Assembly: GCA_009699915.1 (NCBI GenBank)
Contig: WLNG01000075.1
Location: 1 to 6,688 of the forward strand
DNA length: 6,688 bases
From: Actinomycetota bacterium
GTDB taxonomy: Bacteria; Actinomycetota; Thermoleophilia; Solirubrobacterales; Solirubrobacteraceae
Reading direction: 5' to 3'
Shown: piece by piece, positions 1 to 6,149 of the stretch
Layout: every line of letters begins with the position of its first letter
Numbering within the stretch: the stretch's first letter is position 1
The notes under the pieces: generated by a model
Told to the model about the DNA's origin: nothing
What the model saw: the letters and a program-made list of their open reading frames with translations, nothing else
The model's database searches: none
Position numbers and translations under genes: made by a program

Positions 1-374
1 GAGAGCCCGACAGCCGGCTGCCCGTAACGCCCGATGCGCGCGACGATGTCGGTGTTGACCTTGCCGATCAGCACCATCTTGGCGATCTCGACCGTCTCGG
101 CGTCGGTGACGCGCAGCCCCCCACGGAACTCGACGGGCAGGCCGAGCCGCTCCATCACGGCCGTGATCTCCGGGCCGCCGCCGTGGACGACTACCGGGTT
201 CATCCCGACGTACTTGAGCAGCACGATGTCGCGCGCGAAATCCTCGCGCAGCGCCGGGTCCTCCATCGCGGCGCCGCCGTACTTGATCACGACCGTGCGG
301 CCGTGGAACTCCCGGATGTAGGGCAGCGCCTCGAGGAGGGTGCCGATGTCGCCGTGCGGTTGGATCGGGGTCAT
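1..374 (-). CDS. argB: Acetylglutamate kinase, N-terminal part (3' end outside window)
   Basis: This is the first 124 residues (of roughly 290-300 in the family) of N-acetyl-L-glutamate kinase, which phosphorylates N-acetylglutamate with ATP to make the substrate of ArgC. I translated it by hand from the ATG at 374-372. Recognisable parts are the beta1 glycine loop [11 protein letters not shown] (30-40, Lys31 being the phosphoryl-transfer lysine), [11 protein letters not shown] (61-71), the acetylglutamate-binding FRGGLRVTD (83-91, Arg88), and the start of the next strand [12 protein letters not shown] (100-111). About 25 residues precede the beta1 strand ([14 protein letters not shown], 13-26). 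This extension forms the inter-dimer helix in arginine-inhibited hexameric kinases and is absent from the E. coli enzyme, so arginine feedback is likely. The start lies 12 bases after the argJ stop with only a weak GAGCG upstream. It is the last visible gene of the operon, and by analogy argD and argF may follow beyond position 1. Confidence 0.96.
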   Translation of the reverse strand, partial: MTPIQPHGDIGTLLEALPYIREFHGRTVVIKYGGAAMEDPALREDFARDIVLLKYVGMNPVVVHGGGPEITAVMERLGLPVEFRGGLRVTDAETVEIAKMVLIGKVNTDIVARIGRYGQPAVGL

Positions 375-386
375 GTCGCTCGTTGC

Positions 387-1652
387 TCAGGTCGTGTACT
401 CGGCATTGATGCGGATGTACTCATGTCCCAGGTCGCTGAAGAAGACCTCGGTCTCAAAACCGTCCCCGGGCAGGCCGATGACGTACTCCACCTCGTCGGC
501 TTCGACGCGCGCGGCCAGATCCCCTTGATCGAAGGGCACTGCCTGGCCGGCGACGCAGACCTGGACGCCCTCGATTGCGACGTCCACCGGCAGCGGCGCC
601 GTATCCACCAAGGCCATCCCGACCGCCTGGACGATCCGGCCCCAGTTCGGGTCGCCGCCGTGGAGCGCCGTCTTGACCAGCGGCGAGTTCGCGACCGCCC
701 GCGCTGCCCGCTCGACGTTGGGACCATGCCCACCGCGCACGATGACCCGGCCGGTCCGCACCGATCCCTCGCCGTCGCGGACGATCAGCAGCGCGAGATG
801 CCGCAGCAGCGTGTCGAGCGCCTCGCCGAAGCGCAGCTCGTCGGGGCTCTCCGGCTCGATCGTCACACCGCTGGCGCCCGACGCCTGCAGGATGACGGTG
901 TCATTGGTGGAGAGCTGGCCGTCGACGGAGATTCGATCGAAGCTGCGCTGGACGCAGACGCCCAGCAGCAGGTCGGCGGTCTGCACGGAGAGCGCGGCGT
1001 CGGTCTGCACGAAGCAGAGCATCGTCGCGAAGCTCGGCTGGATCATCCCGGCGCCCTTCGCCTGCGCGCTGAGCCGCACGACCGGCCCGCTCGGAAGCGT
1101 TACCTCAAGCGCCGCCCGCTTCTCGAAGAGGTCGGTCGTCATGATCGCCCGCTGGAAATCCACTAGTCCGTCCGGCGCGAGCCGCTCGCGCAGGGCCGCA
1201 AGGCCAGCGACGACCTTGCCCGCGTCGAGCTGCTGGCCGATCACGCCGGTCGAGCAGACGGCGACCTGGTCCTCGCCGACGCCGGAGGTCATCGCCGCGG
1301 CGCCCTGCATCTTCGCCGCCTGCTGGTAGCCCTGGGCGCCGGTGGCCGCGTTCGCGTTGCCGCTGTTGACGACGACCGTACGGATTGCGTCGAGCCGGGT
1401 GTGCTCGCGTGTGACGAGCACCGGCGCGGCCTGCGTACCGGACCGGGTGAATCGCGCGGCACTGGTCACCGCGGACTCATCGCATACGAGCAGCCCGACG
1501 TCGATCCCGCCGGACGGCTTGATCCCCGCCGCCAAGCCGCCGGCCCGAAAGCCGGCGGGCAGCACGTCGGGATCGGCTGCGAGCGCGACGCCTTGCGGCA
1601 GGGGCGTCCAGCGCGTGCTGAAGCCCGGAGCTGGTGCGCCGCCGAAGCTCAC
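387..1652 (-). CDS. argJ: Ornithine acetyltransferase / glutamate N-acetyltransferase (ArgJ), divergent
   Basis: ArgJ moves the acetyl group from N-acetylornithine to glutamate, releasing ornithine and regenerating N-acetylglutamate. Some members also use acetyl-CoA. The protein has 421 residues, slightly long because of an N-terminal leader of about 20. It is an Ntn-type enzyme that cleaves itself before a threonine nucleophile. Here KGAGMIQPSFATML (199-212) puts cleavage between Ala209 and Thr210 (codons 1028-1023), giving alpha and beta chains. Other family marks are NSGNANAATG (96-105), STGVIG (134-139, the oxyanion-hole Thr135-Gly136), DGEGS (293-297, Glu295), HGGDPNWGRI (331-340) and the C-terminal INAEYTT (415-421). 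Several usually strict positions differ: MTTDLFEK rather than TTDTxPK, SVDGQLSTND rather than SVDGDTSTND, and GEGSVR rather than GEGATK. The GTG start is supported by the GTGA overlap with argC. Whether it is mono- or bifunctional cannot be told from sequence. Confidence 0.95.
   Translation of the reverse strand: MSFGGAPAPGFSTRWTPLPQGVALAADPDVLPAGFRAGGLAAGIKPSGGIDVGLLVCDESAVTSAARFTRSGTQAAPVLVTREHTRLDAIRTVVVNSGNANAATGAQGYQQAAKMQGAAAMTSGVGEDQVAVCSTGVIGQQLDAGKVVAGLAALRERLAPDGLVDFQRAIMTTDLFEKRAALEVTLPSGPVVRLSAQAKGAGMIQPSFATMLCFVQTDAALSVQTADLLLGVCVQRSFDRISVDGQLSTNDTVILQASGASGVTIEPESPDELRFGEALDTLLRHLALLIVRDGEGSVRTGRVIVRGGHGPNVERAARAVANSPLVKTALHGGDPNWGRIVQAVGMALVDTAPLPVDVAIEGVQVCVAGQAVPFDQGDLAARVEADEVEYVIGLPGDGFETEVFFSDLGHEYIRINAEYTT
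1649..1652 (-). other. GTGA stop-start overlap, argC to argJ
   Basis: The argJ GTG start (1652-1650) and the argC TGA stop (1651-1649) share GTGA on the minus strand. No clear Shine-Dalgarno precedes it, so coupling is the likely way argJ is translated. The overlap is the main reason for choosing this GTG start. Confidence 0.8.
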
Positions 1653-2662
1653 GGCTCGATGCCCATCGTCTCGGGGAGGTCGAACATGAGGTTCAGGTTC
1701 TGGATCGCCTGCGATGACGTGCCCTTCCAGAGGTTGTCGATCGCCGCGAAAACGAGCACGCGCCCGGTGCGCTCCTCGGCATGGACATGGATCCGGCAGA
1801 GATTCGTTCCACGCACGTCATGCGTTCCCGGAGCGCTTGCGACCATCTCAACGAACGGCTCGCCGGCGTATGCCTGGGCGTAGAGCCCGTCGAGTTCGGC
1901 CTGACCGAGCGCAGCGGTGGGCATGACGTAACACGACGTCAGTTCGCCCTGATCGACCGGCACCAGGTGCGGGACGAAGGTCACCGCGGCCGGGCTTCCG
2001 AGCAGCGCGATCCCCTGCTCGATCTCCGGCGTGTGGCGGTGCCCACCGATCTTGTACGGGAGGATGTTCTCGGTGACCGAGACGAAGTGCGTCGTGTCGG
2101 TCGCGGCGCGTCCCGCGCCGCTGACGCCGGTCTTCGCGTCGATGACGACATCGGCGATCAGCCCCGCCCGGGCGAGCGGCGCGAGGGCGAGCAGCGCCGC
2201 CGTCGGGAAGCAGCCGGGATTGGCGACGAGGTCGGCACCGGCGATCGCGCTGCGATGCAGCTCCGTCAGGCCGTAGACGGCCTCGGGCAGCAGCTCAGGG
2301 GCCTCATGCGGGACATACCACTGCTCGTAGACCGCCCGATCGCTGAGCCGGAAGTCGGCGCTGAGGTCGACCACGCGCACCCCGCGCGAGCGCAGCGCGG
2401 CGACCAGCGCACTGGCGGCGCCGTGGGGGTACGCGACGATCGCCGCATCCACGTCCGCGTGCCGCTCGAGATCGAGTTCCTCGAGCACCACGTCAAGACG
2501 GTGATGGGGATAGAGCTCGGACAGCCGCCGGCCCGCGTCGGAACGCGAGGTGGCGGCGGCCAGATCGAGCCGCGGGTGCGAGTGGACCAGCCGTGCCGCG
2601 AGCGCGCCGGCATACCCGGAGGCGCCGGCGACGAGAATCCGGATCGGTGTCTGATCAGCCAC
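1649..2662 (-). CDS. argC: N-acetyl-gamma-glutamyl-phosphate reductase
   Basis: ArgC reduces N-acetylglutamyl 5-phosphate to the semialdehyde with NADPH, the third step of arginine synthesis, in the cytoplasm. The protein has 337 residues, typical of the family. It shows the Rossmann loop GASGYAG (13-19), the catalytic cysteine in ANPGCFPTA (147-155, Cys151), SGAGR (181-185), and GHRHTPEIEQ (207-216), which carries the catalytic histidine. The C-terminal NLWKGTSSQAIQNLNLMF (310-327) is the usual AIDN-x-xKG-AxQ-x-xN region. The GTG at 2662 is preferred over longer in-frame options: it starts eight residues before the first beta strand and has GGGGGTGA five bases upstream, inside the end of pheT. 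A longer frame reaching 2899 would add residues unlike ArgC and lie wholly on pheT. The stop overlaps the argJ GTG as GTGA. One oddity is PVDQGEL (235-241) where many ArgC proteins have P-M-x-R-G-I, so the conserved arginine is Gln238. Confidence 0.97.
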   Translation of the reverse strand: MADQTPIRILVAGASGYAGALAARLVHSHPRLDLAAATSRSDAGRRLSELYPHHRLDVVLEELDLERHADVDAAIVAYPHGAASALVAALRSRGVRVVDLSADFRLSDRAVYEQWYVPHEAPELLPEAVYGLTELHRSAIAGADLVANPGCFPTAALLALAPLARAGLIADVVIDAKTGVSGAGRAATDTTHFVSVTENILPYKIGGHRHTPEIEQGIALLGSPAAVTFVPHLVPVDQGELTSCYVMPTAALGQAELDGLYAQAYAGEPFVEMVASAPGTHDVRGTNLCRIHVHAEERTGRVLVFAAIDNLWKGTSSQAIQNLNLMFDLPETMGIEP

Positions 2663-5072
2663 GCAGCTCACCCCCAAGTTCGTCCCGAATGGCCGCGACG
2701 ATCCGCTCGCGCACCGGCGCGACGTCATCATCGGTGAGCGTCCGATCGGCGGCGCGGAACTCGAGGTGCAGGGCGAGCGACGTGCGTCCCTCACCCACCT
2801 GCTCTCCGCGGTAGACGTCGAAGACCTCGGCGTGCGCGACGAGCTCGCCGCCCGTCCGGCGCACGAGCTCAGCGACCTGCGCCGCGGGCACATCCTCACT
2901 GACGATCACGGCGAGATCCTGCCGCATCCCGGGGAAGGTCGTCAGATCCGCATAAGCGGGGACCTCCGGCGCAGCGGCGATCGCCTTCCCCAGATCAAGC
3001 AGCAGCAAGGCGACCGGCTCCTCAAAGCCCCAGTTGGCTGCGGCGGCCGGATGCAGCTCGCCGAAAACGCCGAGCACGACCTCCCCGCTGAGCATCTCAC
3101 CGGCCCGCCCGGGATGCAGGAAGGGGCGCTCACCCGCCCGTACGGTGAAGGGCACCCGCAGCGCGCCGAGCACGGCCTCCGCGAGCCCCTTGACGGCAAA
3201 GACATCGGCCCGCGGCGGATCGGGTTCGGCCCAGGTGGCAGTCCGTACCGCCCCCGTCAGCAGCGCCCCGAGCGCGTGGTGCTCCTCCGGGAGGGCGCCG
3301 CCCCCCCGCCGGTAGACGGCGCCGGACTCGAAGATCGCAAGGTCGGGCTGGCCCCGGTCACGGTTGAAGGCGGCCGCGTCGAGCAACGAGCCGGCCATGC
3401 TCGACCGCAGGACCGACTGCTCTGCAGACATCGGGTTCTCAAGCACGACGAGATCGCGCAGCGGGTCGCCTACGGGCGCCAGCAGCCGGTCCGGAAGATC
3501 CGGCGCCGCGAACGACCAGCCGACGATCTCCAGCAGCCCCAGCCCCGCAAGCGTGTCCTCGGCCCGCCGCCGCAGCCGTTGCGCGTGCGCGAGCCGCCCG
3601 GGCAGGCCGGTCCGGTTGAGCGGCAGCGTCGCCGGCAGGGCGTCGACGCCGTCGATCCGCGCGACCTCCTCGATGAGGTCGGCCTCGCGCGTCACCTCGC
3701 CGCGCCGCCAGTGGGGCACGGACACGTCTAGCCCATCCTGCGCCTCGGAACAGATGAAGCCAAGCGCGGTCAGGATCTCTGCCGACCGCGCCCGCGGGAT
3801 CTCGGTGCCGAGCAGGCCGCTAACCCGAGCGTCCCGCAGCCGGATCACCGGCGCCTGCACGCCGGCGGAGCCGACGTCGAGCGTCCCTGGAACGAGCCGC
3901 GCACCGGTGAGCTCGAGCATCAGCCGGGTCGCGACCGCCTGAGCCTCCATGCAGCCCTCCGGAGCGAGCCCCTTCTCAAACCGGGCGGAGGCCTCGCTGC
4001 GCAGGCCCAGCCGCGATGCGGTCCGGTGGATACTCGGACCGTCCCAGGTCGCGACCTCGAGCAGCACCCGCGTCGTGTCCTGCTCGACCTCGGACCGCTG
4101 GCCGCCCATTACGCCGGCGAGCGAGGTCGGGCCGTCGCCGTCGGCGATCAGGCACATGCCCGCGTCGAGGATGCGCTCCTGACCGTCGAGCGTGGCCATC
4201 GTCTCCCCGTCCCCGGCGGCGCGCACGACGAGCCGCCCACCGGCGATCCGGTCGAGATCGAAGGCGTGCAGCGGATGTCCGGTCAGCAGCATCACGTAGT
4301 TCGTGATGTCGACGACGTTGTTGATCGGCCGCTGCCCGGCCGCCATCAGCCGGCCCTTGAGCCACAGCGGAGAATCGCCGATCGTCACGCCCTCGAAGAC
4401 CCGCCCGGTGAACCGCGGGCAGAGCTCGGGCGACTCAACGACGACCTCGATGCCTGCCGGTGCGCCCTCGCCGATCGCCCCGGGATCCTCGCTCCACGGC
4501 GCGGGAGCGAGCGGCGCGCCGGTGGCGGCGTGGACCTCGCGTGCGACGCCGTAGACGCCGAGGCAGTCGGGCCGATTGGGCGTGATCTCCAGCTCCAGGA
4601 CCTCTTCGCTGATCGGCAGCACGTCGCCGAGCGGCGTGCCGGCAGCGAGCGCGTCGTCGAGGATCATGATTCCCCGGTGACCGGCACCGAGGCCGAGCTC
4701 GTCCTCGGCGAGGATCATCCCGAGCGAGACGACGCCCCGCAGCTTCGCCTTGCCGAGCTTGGTCCCGTCCGGCATCACCGCTCCGGGACAGGCGACGGCG
4801 ACCGTCTGACCGGCGGCGACGTTCGGCGCGCCGCAGACGATCGTCCGCGGCTCACCATCGCCCACTTCGACGCTGCAGACCCGCAGACGGTCGGCGTCCG
4901 GATGCGGCTCGGCGGTCAGCACCTTGCCCACGACGAAGCCGTCGGCCGCGGGAACGCCGTGATGCGTGATCCGGTCGACCTCGGTTCCGGTCATCGCCAA
5001 GCGATCGGCGAGCTGACGCACGTCGATCTCGGGCCGGATGTAGTCGTGGAGCCAGGAGAGGGGCAGCTGCAT
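2655..5072 (-). CDS. pheT: Phenylalanine--tRNA ligase beta subunit
   Basis: PheT is the large subunit of phenylalanyl-tRNA synthetase. It binds and edits tRNA-Phe and is needed for alpha-subunit activity. The protein has 805 residues, full length for the bacterial form. Domains in order: tRNA-binding OB fold (about 40-150, with PHPDADRLRVCSVEVGDGE at 56-74 and KAKLRGVVSLGMILAEDELGL at 108-128); the B3/B4 editing domain (about 210-380, with NNVVDITNYVMLLTGHPLHAF at 251-271 and LAGVMGG at 318-324); the B5 domain (about 405-480); a catalytically inactive class II-like domain (about 485-700); and the C-terminal FDX-ACB anticodon-binding domain (about 705-800, FPGMRQDLAVIV at 713-724). The ATG at 5072 has GAGGG six bases upstream, overlapping the pheS stop. 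The last eight bases overlap the start of argC. A run of seven G (plus-strand C 3301-3307) falls in the linker near residues 589-591. The frame is intact throughout. Confidence 0.98.
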   Translation of the reverse strand: MQLPLSWLHDYIRPEIDVRQLADRLAMTGTEVDRITHHGVPAADGFVVGKVLTAEPHPDADRLRVCSVEVGDGEPRTIVCGAPNVAAGQTVAVACPGAVMPDGTKLGKAKLRGVVSLGMILAEDELGLGAGHRGIMILDDALAAGTPLGDVLPISEEVLELEITPNRPDCLGVYGVAREVHAATGAPLAPAPWSEDPGAIGEGAPAGIEVVVESPELCPRFTGRVFEGVTIGDSPLWLKGRLMAAGQRPINNVVDITNYVMLLTGHPLHAFDLDRIAGGRLVVRAAGDGETMATLDGQERILDAGMCLIADGDGPTSLAGVMGGQRSEVEQDTTRVLLEVATWDGPSIHRTASRLGLRSEASARFEKGLAPEGCMEAQAVATRLMLELTGARLVPGTLDVGSAGVQAPVIRLRDARVSGLLGTEIPRARSAEILTALGFICSEAQDGLDVSVPHWRRGEVTREADLIEEVARIDGVDALPATLPLNRTGLPGRLAHAQRLRRRAEDTLAGLGLLEIVGWSFAAPDLPDRLLAPVGDPLRDLVVLENPMSAEQSVLRSSMAGSLLDAAAFNRDRGQPDLAIFESGAVYRRGGGALPEEHHALGALLTGAVRTATWAEPDPPRADVFAVKGLAEAVLGALRVPFTVRAGERPFLHPGRAGEMLSGEVVLGVFGELHPAAAANWGFEEPVALLLLDLGKAIAAAPEVPAYADLTTFPGMRQDLAVIVSEDVPAAQVAELVRRTGGELVAHAEVFDVYRGEQVGEGRTSLALHLEFRAADRTLTDDDVAPVRERIVAAIRDELGGELRG
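2668..2675 (-). promoter_or_regulatory. Ribosome binding site of argC inside pheT
   Basis: On the minus strand the bases read GGGGGTGA, followed by GCTGC and then the GTG start of argC at 2662. This matches the anti-Shine-Dalgarno complement (GGAGGTGA) at seven of eight positions with a five-base spacer. It lies in the last codons of pheT and is the strongest ribosome binding site seen in the window. It decides the argC start and implies that argC can be initiated independently rather than only by coupling. Confidence 0.75.
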
Positions 5073-5078
5073 GACGGT

Positions 5079-5083
5079 CCCTC
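5079..5083 (-). promoter_or_regulatory. Ribosome binding site of pheT
   Basis: The minus strand reads TGAGGG across the pheS stop. GAGGG is followed by the six bases ACCGTC and then the pheT ATG. The motif and spacing are those of a good Shine-Dalgarno and support the ATG at 5072. It uses bases of the pheS stop codon, so ribosomes ending on pheS are placed close to the next start, which would favour balanced alpha and beta synthesis. Confidence 0.65.
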
Positions 5084-6149
5084 AGCCGAACTGGCGCAGA
5101 AAGCGCAGGTCGTTGTCGTAGAAGAGGCGCAGGTCGGGGACCGCGTGCTTGAGCATCGCGATCCGCTCGACGCCGAGACCGAACGCGAAGCCCTGATGGC
5201 GCTCGGGGTCGTAGCCGTGCTCGCGCACCGCTCCGAGGACGTTCGGATCGACCATCCCCGAGCCGAGGATTTCGAGCCAGCCGGTCCCCTTGCAGAGCGG
5301 GCAGCGCGGAGCATGCGCGTCGGCATCTGCGCACATGAAGCAGGAGACGTCGGCCTCGACGCTCGGTTCGGTGAACGGGAAGAAGTGCGGCCGCAGCCGG
5401 ATCTCGCGCTCGTCGCCGAAGATCGCCTTCGCGAACGCCAGCAGCGTGCCCTTCAGGTCGGCGAGCGTCACGTCCTCGCCGACGGCGAGACCCTCGATCT
5501 GATGGAACTGCGGCGTGTGCGTCGCATCGCTGTCGCGCCGATAGACCCGCCCCGGGACGATGATCGCGATCGGTGGTGGCTGCTGCTCCATCGCGCGGAT
5601 CTGCATCGGCGAGGTGTGGGTGCGCAGGAGCACCTCTCCCCCGTGCGGGTCGGCCGGCGCTTCGACGTAGAACGTGTCGGTCCGCGCCCGGGCCGGATGC
5701 GCTGGGTCATGGTTGAGCGCGTCGAAGTTGTAGTGGACGAACTCGACCTCGGGGCCCTCCACCACGGTGAAGCCCAGCCCGCAGAAGACATCTTCGATCT
5801 CCCGCCGGGTGGCGGTGAGCAGGTGCAGCCGGCCGACCGGTGCCGGAGGCGTCGCGGGCAGCGTGACGTCAACCCGATCGCCGGCCAGCCGCTCGCGCAG
5901 CTCGCCGAGCTCAAGCTGCGCCCCCCGATCGGTGATCAGCGTCTCGAGCGCCTGCCGTGTCTCGTTCGCGGCCCGGCCGACAGCCCCCCGCTCCTGCGGG
6001 TCGAGCTCGGCCACCCCGCGCAGGAGGTTCGGCAGCTCAGCCTTCCGGCCGAGGTAGCGCACGCGCAACTCCTCGAGCCCCGCGGTGGTCCCCGCGGCGC
6101 AGATCGCAGCCTCGGCCTCGGCCCGGATTTGTCCGATCCGCTCGATCAT
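5082..6149 (-). CDS. pheS: Phenylalanine--tRNA ligase alpha subunit
   Basis: PheS is the catalytic subunit of the cytoplasmic class II synthetase that charges tRNA-Phe, and it pairs with PheT as an alpha2-beta2 tetramer. The protein has 355 residues, a normal length. The N-terminal coiled-coil arm (about 1-90) contacts tRNA. The class II core follows: motif 1 around GFTVVEGPEVEF (126-137), motif 2 GRVYRRDSDATHTPQFHQIEG (200-220, in which Arg204 should contact ATP), and motif 3 GFAFGLGVERIAML (320-333). A four-cysteine cluster (Cys270, 273, 283, 286) followed by KGTGWLEILG is a zinc-knuckle-like insertion known from Firmicutes-type PheS, here with a longer middle loop. The ATG at 6149 is chosen because it gives the normal PheS N-terminus and overlaps the upstream stop as ATGA. 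No strong Shine-Dalgarno is visible, which suggests translational coupling. The stop lies 9 bases before pheT. Confidence 0.98.
   Translation of the reverse strand: MIERIGQIRAEAEAAICAAGTTAGLEELRVRYLGRKAELPNLLRGVAELDPQERGAVGRAANETRQALETLITDRGAQLELGELRERLAGDRVDVTLPATPPAPVGRLHLLTATRREIEDVFCGLGFTVVEGPEVEFVHYNFDALNHDPAHPARARTDTFYVEAPADPHGGEVLLRTHTSPMQIRAMEQQPPPIAIIVPGRVYRRDSDATHTPQFHQIEGLAVGEDVTLADLKGTLLAFAKAIFGDEREIRLRPHFFPFTEPSVEADVSCFMCADADAHAPRCPLCKGTGWLEILGSGMVDPNVLGAVREHGYDPERHQGFAFGLGVERIAMLKHAVPDLRLFYDNDLRFLRQFG
6146..6149 (-). other. ATGA stop-start overlap, methyltransferase to pheS
   Basis: The pheS ATG (6149-6147) and the methyltransferase TGA (6148-6146) share the minus-strand tetranucleotide ATGA. 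The only purine-rich candidate upstream, AGGG in CTAGGGTCC, is too far from the ATG for a good ribosome binding site. Translation of pheS therefore probably depends on termination-reinitiation. Confidence 0.8.

Noticed and set aside
183..1166. A 327-codon plus-strand frame antisense to argB and argJ
   Set aside because: It is a shadow of the real minus-strand genes, low in complexity and without family motifs. The same applies to the frames at 1781-2737 and 2766-3731.
1537..1560. The argJ hairpin as a transcription terminator
   Set aside because: It lies within coding sequence, no T tract follows on either strand, and the downstream frame is intact.
2663..2899. N-terminal extension of the argC frame to 2899
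   Set aside because: The extra residues overlap the end of pheT in another frame, are Arg/Ser-rich and do not resemble ArgC. The GTG at 2662 has a strong ribosome binding site and gives the normal length.
5073..5081. Regulatory element (T-box or attenuator) between pheS and pheT
   Set aside because: The gap is nine bases and is accounted for by the ribosome binding site spacer.
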